Shown: in pieces, positions 33,319 to 42,329 of the stretch
Position numbering within the stretch: position 1 is the first letter of the stretch
Layout of the letters: every line of letters begins with the position of its first letter
Assembly (NCBI GenBank): GCA_965248135.1
Contig: CBDFIN010000012.1
Span: 310,001-374,000, forward strand
Length of the DNA: 64,000 bases
Origin: SZUA-100 sp965248135
GTDB lineage: Bacteria > Pseudomonadota > Alphaproteobacteria > Rhizobiales > Rhizobiaceae
Direction of reading: 5' to 3'
Program-made: the position numbers and the translations under genes
Notes under the pieces: generated by a model
Told to the model about the DNA's origin: nothing
Databases searched by the model: none
The model's input: the letters and a program-made list of their open reading frames with translations, nothing else

Positions 33319-34317
33319 TTAAATCTCTTCGTCATCTGATCTGGGATTAACCAGAAACAAGGCGACCATCATCACGGCAAACGATGCCCATATCCACAGC
33401 GAATGTTGCTCTGAAAAAATAATGATGCTCCACACAACGCCGGAAAATGTCACAATATAGGCGGTCTGACTGGCGAATACCGGGCCGGCGCGGGTGATAA
33501 GCACCACAAACAGGCTATAGGCGGTGACGCTGAGCAACGACATGAATATAATTGCCCATTCGACCTCGGTCCACGGCCAGGCGAACGGCTCAAATGTGTT
33601 TGTTGAGATCACCAGTAAAGTCAGGGTCAAAAAGGCGGCAACATGCAGACCGCATGATATCATGAACGGGTTGAGGACTGAAGGCCGACGCAAGGCAATG
33701 AACAGATTTTCGGCCGCATAGCAGGCGGCACAAACGAGCACGACAAAAATCCATGGCATGGCGGCAGGGTTTGGCAGGCTCGATTTCGGCCCAACCAAGA
33801 AAACAATCGACACGACGCCGAGCGCCACCCCGAAAAGCCGCACAAGTTTGAGCTTTTCAGTGCCCAAAACTACCGCCGCTGTCACCGTGAGCAGCGGCAC
33901 AGTGGCGATGGTGATCGACATAATTCCCGGCGAAAGCCTGGATGCGGCGTAATAATATAAAATTCCCGGGACAACGGTCCCGAGCATTCCACAGGCAAAA
34001 TAAAACGGCACGTGGCGGCGTTTGAAGGGCTTCAACTGCCCGGTGGCAAGACCCACAATTACTAATGCAATAGTACCGATTAAAGACTGCCAGTAGGCGA
34101 TGCCGATCGGATGACCACCGCCATCAGCAGCGATCTTTGCCAAAGAGAACGTTGCGCCCCACATGGTGCCGATAAACAACAGCAGCGCCCAGGCCAAAAG
34201 CCGCCCGCGCGTGTTGCGTGACATCGGCGCTTTGCCGGAGCCAAATTTCTGCACGACGGTCGTAGGTTCCGCCGTCTCCACCGGCTTCTTGGTGCCGGTT
34301 GGTCGATAATTATCCAC
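33319..34317 (-). CDS. EamA/DMT-family transporter
   Basis: A protein with ten predicted membrane segments, each EamA repeat opening near WALLLFIGTMWGATFSLAKIA and again near AACYAAENLFIALRR. Substrate unknown. The frame begins at GTG 34317 with a 31-residue hydrophilic head; the ATG at 34224 would give a form closer to the family's start. I keep the longer form but the start is uncertain. No neighbours point to a substrate. Confidence 0.82.
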   Translation of the reverse strand: MDNYRPTGTKKPVETAEPTTVVQKFGSGKAPMSRNTRGRLLAWALLLFIGTMWGATFSLAKIAADGGGHPIGIAYWQSLIGTIALVIVGLATGQLKPFKRRHVPFYFACGMLGTVVPGILYYYAASRLSPGIMSITIATVPLLTVTAAVVLGTEKLKLVRLFGVALGVVSIVFLVGPKSSLPNPAAMPWIFVVLVCAACYAAENLFIALRRPSVLNPFMISCGLHVAAFLTLTLLVISTNTFEPFAWPWTEVEWAIIFMSLLSVTAYSLFVVLITRAGPVFASQTAYIVTFSGVVWSIIIFSEQHSLWIWASFAVMMVALFLVNPRSDDEEI

Positions 34318-34487
34318 CTATGGGCTTTCTTTTAAAAAACTCAGACGGTCGACTTGAGACCCGATTACAGCCCCCCGTCAAGCGCTGATTTATCAAAACG
34401 CCTTATTACGCATATCAATAACATTTGTTTGAGTGTTGGACCGTTATCTGACAGGCTTGCAGATTACGCGGCCAAAGGATTCATATA

Positions 34488-35720
34488 GTGAGTTCAAATA
34501 CCAAATCCGCGCCTAAGTGGCGTGCCACATGGGTTATTATTGCCAGCGGTTGTCTGATTTCTTTCATGACTTTCGGTCCGCGTTCGGCAATGGGGTTTTT
34601 CCAATTGCCGATGCTTGAGGACACCGGGTGGGACCGCACAACCTTTGGTCTGGCAATGGCGATCCAAAACCTTTTTTGGGGTATCGCGCAGCCTGTCATG
34701 GGAGCGATTGCCGACAAGTACGGTTCGTGGCGGGTGCTGGCGCTAGGCGGCATTATCTATGCCGTCGGCCTGTGGATGATGGCCGATGGCTCAGCCCCGG
34801 TGTGGCTGATAGTGGGCGGGGGCGTGCTGGTCGGAACAGGCGTCGGTTCAGCCGGTTTTGGCGTTATTCTAGCCGTTTTTGCGCGCAGTGTTGAGGAAAA
34901 AAACCGCAGTTTTGTATTCGGCCTTGGCACCGCTGCCGGGTCTTTTGGCATGTTTGCCTTTGCGCCGATTTCACAAGGTTTGATTTCCACCTACGGCTGG
35001 TCTGATACCCTGATCTATCTCTCGGCGATCATGTTGATCATCCCAGTTTTGGCCATTCCGCTTTTCGGCAACGCAGAATCCGCACCCAACGCGCGGATTG
35101 AAGTTGCCCAAACAGTTGCACAAGCACTGCAGGAAGCCGTTGCCACAAAAGGCTATACATTGCTGATTGCCGGATTTTTTGTATGTGGATTTCAGGTCGC
35201 TTTCATCACCGCTCATTTCCCCGCCTATATCAGCGATCTGGGGATCGGGGCACGCTATGCGGTTATCGCCATTTCGCTCATCGGAGCGTTTAATGTCATC
35301 GGTTCGCTGGCCTCCGGTGTCATCGGCCAAAAATATTCCAAACCAAAATTTCTGGTGTTTATCTATCTTGGCCGCTCTTTTGTGGTGACCATATTCCTGC
35401 TATTGCCGGCAAGCCCGACAAGCATCATAATTTTCTCTATCATCATGGGATTACTTTGGCTTTCCACGGTGCCGCCAACCAACGCCCTGGTTGCGGTTAT
35501 GTTCGGTACCAGACATCTTGGCCTCTTGGGCGGTATTGTTTTTTTCTCCCACCAGATTGGCTCATTCCTGGGTGTGTGGCTCGGCGGCTATCTTTACGAC
35601 CGGATAGGAACCTTCGATCCGGTCTGGTGGATTAGTGTTGGTCTGGGAATTTTTGCGGCTCTCGTGCATTGGCCGATTGTCGAAAGACCGGTTGAGCGGC
35701 TGCGCCAACCAGCCGAGTAA
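34488..35720 (+). CDS. MFS transporter, oxalate/formate or monocarboxylate antiporter-like
   Basis: A 410-residue, 12-helix major facilitator. The start reads WVIIASGCLISFMTFGPRSAMGFF, the head of the MCT/OxlT group, and the motif A loop between helices 2 and 3 reads GAIADKYGSWRVLALGG. The centre has a cytoplasmic loop around residue 200 and the C-terminal half ends near LVHWPIVERPVERL. It is translated from a GTG after AAAGGATTCATATA. It stands alone; the substrate is unproven but small organic acids are typical. Confidence 0.88.
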   Translation: MSSNTKSAPKWRATWVIIASGCLISFMTFGPRSAMGFFQLPMLEDTGWDRTTFGLAMAIQNLFWGIAQPVMGAIADKYGSWRVLALGGIIYAVGLWMMADGSAPVWLIVGGGVLVGTGVGSAGFGVILAVFARSVEEKNRSFVFGLGTAAGSFGMFAFAPISQGLISTYGWSDTLIYLSAIMLIIPVLAIPLFGNAESAPNARIEVAQTVAQALQEAVATKGYTLLIAGFFVCGFQVAFITAHFPAYISDLGIGARYAVIAISLIGAFNVIGSLASGVIGQKYSKPKFLVFIYLGRSFVVTIFLLLPASPTSIIIFSIIMGLLWLSTVPPTNALVAVMFGTRHLGLLGGIVFFSHQIGSFLGVWLGGYLYDRIGTFDPVWWISVGLGIFAALVHWPIVERPVERLRQPAE

Positions 35721-35745
35721 TTCCCTGCTGGCATCTTGCCGCCTG

Positions 35746-35760
35746 ACAGAATAATTCTGT
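35746..35760 (+). promoter_or_regulatory. perfect palindrome upstream of choX
   Basis: ACAGAATAATTCTGT is a 15-bp perfect dyad about 200 bp upstream of choX, downstream of the MFS stop codon. It could be an operator or a weak terminator; no T-run follows. Regulator unknown. Confidence 0.35.
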
Positions 35761-35882
35761 GGTAAGAAACAGCACGCATTACTCGCTTTCTCACTCAATT
35801 TTTGCGCTGATTTCCAAAAATGTGCCTCAAAAACTGTAGATTCCGTCGCATTCAAAATATTATCAGGTGGTAAGCCGCTGGT

Positions 35883-35894
35883 AATTTGCAAATT
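35883..35894 (+). promoter_or_regulatory. palindrome AATTTGCAAATT upstream of choX
   Basis: Perfect 12-bp dyad, 64 bp upstream of the choX start, flanked by GG and CC. Position fits an operator over the promoter of the choline importer; a BetI- or TetR-type regulator is possible but cannot be named from sequence. Confidence 0.35.
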
Positions 35895-35957
35895 CCACAC
35901 TATCATGAATGCAATTCACTGCCTATGAAAAGGCAAACCAAAGGGAGAAAACATACC

Positions 35958-36902
35958 GTGAGCAATAATATATTGACTGGCCTGGCTTTCGCAACGACGA
36001 TGCTATTGACTTCGTCTGCCTTCGCTGCAGAACCCGCATCGTGCAAAGACGTTCGCTTTTCGGACGTTGGCTGGACCGATATTACCGCGACAACGGCTGC
36101 AACTTCCGTCGTGCTTACCGGTCTTGGCTACAATCCGTCTGCCACCGTTCTTTCCGTACCTGTCACCTATGCCAGCCTGAAAAATGGCGATATGGATGTT
36201 TTCCTTGGCAACTGGATGCCGACCATGGAAGGCGATATCAAAAAATATCGTGAGGATGGTTCGGTTGAAACCGTTGGCATGAACCTTGCCGGTGCAAAAT
36301 ACACCCTGGCGGTCAACCAGGGCGCAAGTGATGGCGGCATTAAGGATTTTGCCGATATCGCCAAAAACAAGGACAAGCTTGACGGCAAGATTTACGGTAT
36401 CGAACCGGGCAACGACGGCAACCGGCTGATCCAGTCAATGATCGACAAGGACGCCTTTGGTCTGAAGGGCTTTGAGGTGGTGGAATCGAGCGAACAGGGC
36501 ATGCTGGCACAGGTGCAGCGGGCCGAACGCAAGAACGAATGGGTAGTGTTCCTTGGTTGGGAACCACATCCGATGAATGCCAATTTCAAGATGGCCTATT
36601 TAACCGGTGGCGACGACTATTTCGGTCCTAATCTTGGCGGCGCGGAAGTCTTCACCAATGTGCGCAAGGGTTACACCAGTGAATGCGCCAATGTCGGTGC
36701 GCTGCTGAAAAACCTTTCCTTCACGCTGGCCATGGAAAACGAGATCATGGGCGCTATTCTCAACGATAGTGAAGATCCCGACAAGGCGGCGACCGCCTGG
36801 TTGAAAGCCAACGCTGCGGTGCTTGATGATTGGCTTGCCGGTGTTACCACCATGGACGGCAAGGACGGTCTTGCCGCTGTCAAAGCTCATCTCGGTCTCT
36901 AG
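35958..36902 (+). CDS. choX: choline ABC transporter substrate-binding protein
   Basis: Periplasmic binding protein for choline, 314 residues, with a signal peptide ending TSSAFA. The mature part starts EPASCKDVRFSDVGWTDITATTAAT (in part), and carries GWEPHPMN and the aromatic box residues typical of ChoX. Frames extend to 35886, but GTG at 35958 follows AAGGGAG and gives the correct signal peptide. It is first in the choXWV operon. A choline-to-betaine pathway is not encoded in this window. Confidence 0.93.
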   Translation: MSNNILTGLAFATTMLLTSSAFAAEPASCKDVRFSDVGWTDITATTAATSVVLTGLGYNPSATVLSVPVTYASLKNGDMDVFLGNWMPTMEGDIKKYREDGSVETVGMNLAGAKYTLAVNQGASDGGIKDFADIAKNKDKLDGKIYGIEPGNDGNRLIQSMIDKDAFGLKGFEVVESSEQGMLAQVQRAERKNEWVVFLGWEPHPMNANFKMAYLTGGDDYFGPNLGGAEVFTNVRKGYTSECANVGALLKNLSFTLAMENEIMGAILNDSEDPDKAATAWLKANAAVLDDWLAGVTTMDGKDGLAAVKAHLGL

Positions 36903-36910
36903 TGATGTAA

Positions 36911-36955
36911 CGGTTCAGGCCTCCGTATCATTCATGCGGCACGGTGCCTGAACCG
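36911..36955 (+). terminator. intercistronic hairpin after choX
   Basis: CGGTTCAGGC (36911-36920) pairs with GCCTGAACCG (36946-36955), a perfect 10-bp stem with a 25-nt loop. No long T-run follows, so it is more likely a stem that protects the choX mRNA from 3' decay, raising binding protein over permease, than a strong terminator. Confidence 0.6.
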
Positions 36956-37064
36956 ATATTGTTTGTCATTGCGATCATTGTCCGTTCAGATCAGGGTGAC
37001 GATCGCCAATGCCGTATAACGTGACCGTTACGTGCGGCCTTCCTTTCTTGATCAAGATTTGCTG

Positions 37065-37910
37065 ATGGAACAATGGCTTACCGACAATAAACTGCCGCTG
37101 GGCAAGTGGATCAAGAACGGCGTCGATGTGCTGTTGGACAATGGTGCCTGGGTGTTCGACGCATTTGCCGATGGGCTCAAATTCCTCATCGAAAGTGTCA
37201 CCGACGTAATGCTGTGGCTGCCTTCGCTTTTGGTGATTGCGCTATTTGCCGCCGGTGCCTTCGCCATTCACCGGTCATGGAAGCTTTCCGTGCTGATTGT
37301 TCTGTCGCTTCTATTGGTTATCAATCTTGGATACTGGCAGGAGACGGTGCGCACCTTTGCGCTGATTTTGTTTGCCACGTTCACCTGTGTCATCATTGGC
37401 GTGCCGCTCGGCATTGCCGCGGCTCACCGGCCCTGGCTCGGCAGCGCTTTGCGGCCGGTGCTTGATTTAATGCAGACCATCCCGACATTCGTTTATCTTA
37501 TTCCAACCATGATCATGTTTGGTCTGGGAGTTGTGCCGGGGCTTATTTCTACCGTTATTTTTGCCGTGCCCGCCCCCATCCGGCTGACCAGCCTCGGTAT
37601 TACCGGAGTTCCAAAAACGCTGATTGAAGCCGGCGAAGCATTTGGCGCGACCAACCGGCAGATATTGTGGAAGATCGAAATTCCCTATGCCATGCCTAAT
37701 ATCATGGCCGGAATCACCCAGTGCATCATGCTATCGCTTTCCATGGTAGTGATTGCCGCCATGGTTGGCGCGCCTGGCCTTGGTGTGCCGGTGTTGCGGG
37801 CGCTCAATACGGTCAATATCGCTAAAGGGTTTGAGGCGGGTCTTGCCATTGTCGTCGTCGCCATCCTGTTGGACAGGGTTTTCAAAGTCCGCTCGAACAA
37901 CGGAAACTAG
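37065..37910 (+). CDS. choW: choline ABC transporter permease
   Basis: Membrane permease of 281 residues, with about six membrane segments. Its head MEQWLTDNKLPLGKWIKNGVD (in part) is that of ChoW, and the EAA loop reads GEAFGATNRQILWKIEIPYAMPNI (in part), the contact site for ChoV. The ATG at 37065 is preferred to the frame start at 37032. It overlaps no gene but is only 3 bp from choV, so it is co-translated. Confidence 0.94.
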   Translation: MEQWLTDNKLPLGKWIKNGVDVLLDNGAWVFDAFADGLKFLIESVTDVMLWLPSLLVIALFAAGAFAIHRSWKLSVLIVLSLLLVINLGYWQETVRTFALILFATFTCVIIGVPLGIAAAHRPWLGSALRPVLDLMQTIPTFVYLIPTMIMFGLGVVPGLISTVIFAVPAPIRLTSLGITGVPKTLIEAGEAFGATNRQILWKIEIPYAMPNIMAGITQCIMLSLSMVVIAAMVGAPGLGVPVLRALNTVNIAKGFEAGLAIVVVAILLDRVFKVRSNNGN

Positions 37911-37913
37911 CGT

Positions 37914-39083
37914 ATGCCAGCAGTCGAATTTCGCGATGTGGATATTATCTTCGGCGACGCGCCGCAGCGCTCCCATGCTTTAAGCTTGCTTGACCAGGGC
38001 TGCGACCGGTCAGAAATTCTTGAGCGCAGTGGCGCGGTACTGGGTGCTGCAGATGCCTCGATCAAGGTGGAGAAAAGCGAGATTTGCGTGCTTATGGGCC
38101 TTTCCGGTTCCGGCAAGTCGACACTTTTGCGGGCTGTCAACGGTTTGAACAAGGTCACAAGGGGCTCGGTCTTTGTTTATGACAATGACGATCAGTGCGT
38201 TGATGTCGCCAATTGCAGCGCCACTACCTTGCGCAAATTGCGCATGCAACGGGTGGCCATGGTATTTCAGCAATTTGCCCTTCTGCCATGGCGCACAGTG
38301 GCTGATAATGTCGGCCTTGGCCTGGAACTGCGGGGACTGCCCAAGGCCGAGATTGATCGTCAGGTTAACGAGAAATTGGAACTGGTGCAGCTGACCCAAT
38401 GGCGTAATAAACAAATTGCGCAGCTTTCCGGTGGCATGCAACAGCGTGTCGGTCTGGCACGCGCCTTTGCGACGGATGGCGATATTTTGTTGATGGATGA
38501 ACCGTTTTCGGCACTCGACCCGCTGATCCGCAATCATCTTCAGGATGAGTTGATCGAATTACAGCAATCTTTGCAAAAAACCATCATCTTTGTCAGTCAC
38601 GATCTCGACGAAGCGCTCAAGATCGGCACCCATATCGCCATTATGGAAGATGGCCGTATTGTGCAATATGGCAAGCCGGAGGAAATAGTTCTCAACCCGG
38701 CCAATGACTATGTGGCTCGCTTCGTTGCCCATATGAACCCGCTCAATGTGCTCAACGCCGCCTCGATGATGAAGTCGATTGACCAGGAACTTGCCGACCC
38801 GGGCGCGGTTAAACTGACGCTTGATGCGGGCTTTCAGCTGGTTGAGGCGCGTTCGGGGCGAAGGAAACTGAAACCGGTAAATGCTGTAAACATTTCAACC
38901 GTGCAGCCCATAGGCCGGGGCCAGATTGTCATCGCACCGACCGACACCAGCATGCGCGAGATTATCGAATTTCGCCATGCCAGCGGCAATCCGGTGCTGT
39001 TACAACAAGATGACCGCATCATTGGCCTGATTGGCGATGATGAGATCTATGGGGGCATTTTGCGTAATAGCGAGAGCCATTAA
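37914..39083 (+). CDS. choV: choline ABC transporter ATP-binding protein
   Basis: ATPase of the choline importer, 389 residues. Walker A is GLSGSGKST, Q-loop QQFALLPW, signature LSGGMQQR, Walker B ILLMDEPFSALD and the switch His in SHDLDE. A C-terminal part (about residues 275-389) is a CBS-like regulatory region, as in ProV and OpuA, that may sense ionic strength. It starts with MPAVEFRDVDIIFGD, the ChoV head. Last gene of the operon. Confidence 0.94.
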   Translation: MPAVEFRDVDIIFGDAPQRSHALSLLDQGCDRSEILERSGAVLGAADASIKVEKSEICVLMGLSGSGKSTLLRAVNGLNKVTRGSVFVYDNDDQCVDVANCSATTLRKLRMQRVAMVFQQFALLPWRTVADNVGLGLELRGLPKAEIDRQVNEKLELVQLTQWRNKQIAQLSGGMQQRVGLARAFATDGDILLMDEPFSALDPLIRNHLQDELIELQQSLQKTIIFVSHDLDEALKIGTHIAIMEDGRIVQYGKPEEIVLNPANDYVARFVAHMNPLNVLNAASMMKSIDQELADPGAVKLTLDAGFQLVEARSGRRKLKPVNAVNISTVQPIGRGQIVIAPTDTSMREIIEFRHASGNPVLLQQDDRIIGLIGDDEIYGGILRNSESH

Positions 39084-39150
39084 ATCGGCAAGCCCGTTCG
39101 ACGCCGTTCAATATGAGCGCAGACTGCTCCAGGTTTTTTGGCAATCGACA

Positions 39151-40929
39151 TTAGCCTAGCGCGGCGCGACCGGTATCAAACTGTAATTTCGCCAGCTTGG
39201 AATAAATACCACCGCTCTTGACCAGGCTTTTGTGATTTCCTTCTTCAACAATGCGACCGCCATCCATCACCAAAATCCGGTCAGCTTTTAACACGGTTGC
39301 CAGGCGATGGGCGATGACCAGCGTTGTGCGGCCTTCCATCAATCCGTCGAGCGCCTGCTGCACCAGCGTTTCGCTTTCGGCATCAAGCGCACTTGTGGCT
39401 TCGTCCAAAAGCAGGATTGGTGCATCTTTCAGCACCGCGCGGGCAATGGCGATACGTTGTCGCTGACCGCCGGAAAGGGTGATACCCCGCTCGCCCACCG
39501 ACGTGTCGAAGCCCTTGTCCATATTCTCGATAAACTCACGCGCAAGCGCCGTTTCTGCCGCGTTGAACACGGCATCATCACCGGCTTGGGGTCGGCCAAA
39601 GCGAATGTTTTCTTTTACCGATGTGGCAAAAACCGTCGTATCCTGCGGCACCAGCGCAATGCGCTCACGCAGCCGGATGGGATCAACCTTCCTGATGTCG
39701 ATACCGTCAAGCAGAATGGCGCCGCCATCAACATCGTAAAACCGCAAAAGCAAATTGAACAAAGTGCTCTTGCCGGCACCGGACGAACCGACAATGGCCA
39801 CGGTTTCACCCGCTTCAACCTTGAACGAGATACTGTTAAGCGTTGCCGCATCCAAGCGCGTTGGATAGGCGAAAGAAACCGCATCGAACTGTACCGAGCC
39901 AAGAGCCGGTTGGGGCAGAGGCTGTGGATTATCGGGGGTGGACACTGCCGGCTCTTCAGCCAATAATTCGGTCAGCCTTTCGGCTGCACCGGCGGCAAGC
40001 GACAATTCACCCCAGACCTCCGAAAGCGCGCCGAGCGCACCGGCAGCCATCACCGAATAGAGCAGAAACTGACCAAGTGTACCGGGTGTCATGACACCGG
40101 AAAACACGTCCTGCGCGCCAAACCACAACACCGCAACCACACTGGCAAATATTGTGAATATGGCAAATGCTGTCAAAAAGGCGCGTGCCGCGACAGATCT
40201 TCGCGCCGCGTCGAATGCCCGCTCCACCGCCCGACCGAAATATCCGGTTGCCAACGGCTCGTTGGAAAAGGATTGCAACGTGCGGATCGACGAGATTGAT
40301 TCCGATGCGTATGCGGTCGCCTCGGCCAGCGTATCTTGAGCATAACGCGAACGCCGCCGCACGGCCCGGCCAAAGGCGATGATGGGTACGACAATAATCG
40401 GAATTGCGATCAGCACGATGGACGACAGCCTCGGGCTGGTCAAAATCATCAGCGAAATGGCACCGATCACCAGCACCAGATTTCGAAGCGCCACCGAAGC
40501 GGTGGCACCGACGGCCGATTTGATCTGCGTCGTATCCGCAGTCAGCCTGGAAACCAGCTCTCCCGACTGAGCGGTGTCGAAAAAGGCGGCGCTTAATTTA
40601 GTCAGGTGGGCAAAGACATCGCTGCGTAGATCGGAAACCACCCGTTCCCCCAGCCAGATGACAAAATAGTAACGGCCAGCACTGGAAATCGCCAATAGCG
40701 CCGCCATCGCTACCAGCATGGCAAAATAATTATTGATGAACAAAGTGTCAGCATCGGAAAAACCATTGTCGATCATCCGCCGCACCGCTAACGGCAGGGT
40801 CAAGGTTGTGGCAGCTGCAATCACCAAAAAAAACAGCGCCCCGGCGATGTGCTTCTTGTGGCGGGTTAAATAGGGAAAGATACGCGCAAGCGGCCGAATT
40901 CCGTATTGACTTTTATCAGATGTTTCCAA
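39151..40929 (-). CDS. ABC exporter, permease fused to ATPase (MsbA/lipid A or multidrug type)
   Basis: A 592-residue half-transporter. Six membrane segments occupy residues 20-310, then an ATPase domain has Walker A GSSGAGKSTLF, Q-loop VPQDTTVF, signature LSGGQRQR and Walker B ILLLDEATSALD. It begins at a TTG; no ATG is better placed, and the start is therefore uncertain. Close relatives are annotated as lipid, peptide or drug exporters; the cargo is unknown. Divergent from rpmE, 195 bp away, as in other Hyphomicrobiales. Confidence 0.9.
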   Translation of the reverse strand: METSDKSQYGIRPLARIFPYLTRHKKHIAGALFFLVIAAATTLTLPLAVRRMIDNGFSDADTLFINNYFAMLVAMAALLAISSAGRYYFVIWLGERVVSDLRSDVFAHLTKLSAAFFDTAQSGELVSRLTADTTQIKSAVGATASVALRNLVLVIGAISLMILTSPRLSSIVLIAIPIIVVPIIAFGRAVRRRSRYAQDTLAEATAYASESISSIRTLQSFSNEPLATGYFGRAVERAFDAARRSVAARAFLTAFAIFTIFASVVAVLWFGAQDVFSGVMTPGTLGQFLLYSVMAAGALGALSEVWGELSLAAGAAERLTELLAEEPAVSTPDNPQPLPQPALGSVQFDAVSFAYPTRLDAATLNSISFKVEAGETVAIVGSSGAGKSTLFNLLLRFYDVDGGAILLDGIDIRKVDPIRLRERIALVPQDTTVFATSVKENIRFGRPQAGDDAVFNAAETALAREFIENMDKGFDTSVGERGITLSGGQRQRIAIARAVLKDAPILLLDEATSALDAESETLVQQALDGLMEGRTTLVIAHRLATVLKADRILVMDGGRIVEEGNHKSLVKSGGIYSKLAKLQFDTGRAALG

Positions 40930-41124
40930 TTGCCCGCCCTATAACCTTGTATCTTTGTGCGCCCTCATGTATAGGCTTCGCGACCGAAATTAAAGCCGTG
41001 ATGTGAATTGAGAGTGCGAAACATGGTTTCCCGTGCTCAAGCAAGGCTTGGAACCGCAATCAGGCCGCCTGCCACCGCATAAGACCAACCGGTGGTGAAG
41101 GGGTATTTTGTACTGGATGATACG

Positions 41125-41346
41125 ATGAAAGCAGATATCCACCCGGACTATCACAAGATCAAGGTAGTGATGACAGACGGGGTTGAATATGAGACCCGCT
41201 CAACCTGGGGCGCCGAGGGTGATGTGATGAACCTGGACATCGACCCTAATTCCCATCCCGCCTGGACTGGCGGTTCGGGCAATCTGGTTGACCGTGATGG
41301 CCGTGTCTCGCGGTTCAAGAAGAAATATGGCGGCCTTGGCATCTGA
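41125..41346 (+). CDS. rpmE: 50S ribosomal protein L31, zinc-free type
   Basis: A 73-residue protein starting MKADIHPDYHKIKVVMTDG and ending FKKKYGGLGI, typical of alphaproteobacterial L31. No Cys is present, so this is the C-minus form that does not need zinc. The frame opens at 41092, but the ATG at 41125 matches the family. It is followed by a strong hairpin terminator. Neighbours ABC exporter and DUF1465 are the usual ones in this group. Confidence 0.95.
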   Translation: MKADIHPDYHKIKVVMTDGVEYETRSTWGAEGDVMNLDIDPNSHPAWTGGSGNLVDRDGRVSRFKKKYGGLGI

Positions 41347-41370
41347 CCACGGCTGCAATGCACGATCTGC

Positions 41371-41398
41371 AAAAACCCGGCCCTGAGCCGGGTTTTTT
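41371..41398 (+). terminator. Rho-independent terminator after rpmE
   Basis: AAAACCCGG and CCGGGTTTTTT form a stem around CCCTGAG, followed by the T-run that is part of the stem. This is the clearest intrinsic terminator on the plus strand in this window. It may also serve the convergent DUF1465 gene, since the A-run on the other side gives T on the minus strand. Confidence 0.9.
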
Positions 41399-41424
41399 CT
41401 GCTTATACCAAGGCCAGGTGAATA

Positions 41425-41958
41425 TTATTTGTCGCCCTTGCCAAACACCGTTTCAAGCAGGTTGATTTGCGCGTTGATCGGGTTTTCCGGTTGCTCGCTG
41501 GTCTGCTGGTGGTAAATCTCGCCATCAAGCAATTTTATTCTTTTTTGCAATTGCAAAGAGCGGCGCACCAGCCCGCGAAAATCATGCGGCACATCATCCC
41601 AACCAGGACTTGACAGGTCACTCGCCTGTTGATCGAGTTTGATTTTTTTCTTCTCCTCAACCAACTGAGCGCGGGTCATTTCGCCGTCTCCAACTGCCCT
41701 TTGTAAAAGTAGCCACGATGCAAGCTGCATCAACCGGGTCGTTAGTCGCATGGATTCAGAGGCATAGAGCACCGAGGCCGTGCGGGGTAATGTCTTGGCG
41801 GCCTCCCGGCCGGGACCATCGAGAAATCCAGCACTTTCCTCCACCAGTTTCATGCCATCAGCGAACAACGTCCGGAAATTTTCGGAACGTGTAAAATGTT
41901 CAGCCAGACGAACGGTATTGTCGCTCGATTGTGAATTATTGTCCTTGTTATCTGCCAT
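41425..41958 (-). CDS. DUF1465 family protein
   Basis: A 177-residue protein of the alphaproteobacterial DUF1465 family, next to rpmE in many Hyphomicrobiales. It is largely helical, starting VRLAEHFTRSENFRTLFADGM (in part), with a central part around SESMRLTTRLMQLASWLLLQRAVGDGEM (in part) and a polar C-terminal tail ending LLETVFGKGDK. No enzyme motif or signal peptide is seen. A TTG at 41982 precedes the ATG used here. Function unknown. Confidence 0.82.
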   Translation of the reverse strand: MADNKDNNSQSSDNTVRLAEHFTRSENFRTLFADGMKLVEESAGFLDGPGREAAKTLPRTASVLYASESMRLTTRLMQLASWLLLQRAVGDGEMTRAQLVEEKKKIKLDQQASDLSSPGWDDVPHDFRGLVRRSLQLQKRIKLLDGEIYHQQTSEQPENPINAQINLLETVFGKGDK

Positions 41959-42108
41959 GATAGTTTCGTTTTGCCTATTCAATGAGAGTTATGCAAGTGA
42001 TTGTTGATAAATGTGTTTCATGTCGAGACACATGGTTCGTTGATCGGCAATTGGCGTGCCACAAATCTATGACCAACCAAAACGTTTTCGCTTTATCAGG
42101 CACGGGGC

Positions 42109-42210
42109 AAAAAAAAGAGCCGAATTAACGGCTCTTGGAGTTAACAGGGAGGTTCATTCCAATGGAAAAATGGTTTTCCATGAATGGGTCCAGATGACTG
42201 GATACCATTA
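42109..42210 (-). ncRNA. candidate trans-acting sRNA with exposed CCUCCCU motif
   Basis: The minus strand holds, in order, a hairpin at about 42206-42187 (GGT and CCAG pairing CTGG and ACC), a second hairpin at 42186-42155 (GAATG and ATGGAAAA type stem of 13 bp), an unpaired CCUCCCU at 42152-42146, and a Rho-independent terminator at 42136-42109 (GAGCCG stem followed by eight T). No reading frame of interest lies in this region. The layout fits an sRNA of about 100 nt that pairs with ribosome binding sites. The 5' end is estimated; no promoter is certain. It lies between DUF1465 and the quinone reductase. Confidence 0.65.
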
Positions 42211-42329
42211 GTTAACGCACGATAAGCCTAATAAAGTGTTAACAAATGCACTCGATCAGACCAATTTGGCACAACTATCGAGAAAAATCGGCAATAATCG
42301 GCCGAATACCAAGCGAAAGGCGCGGTCCG

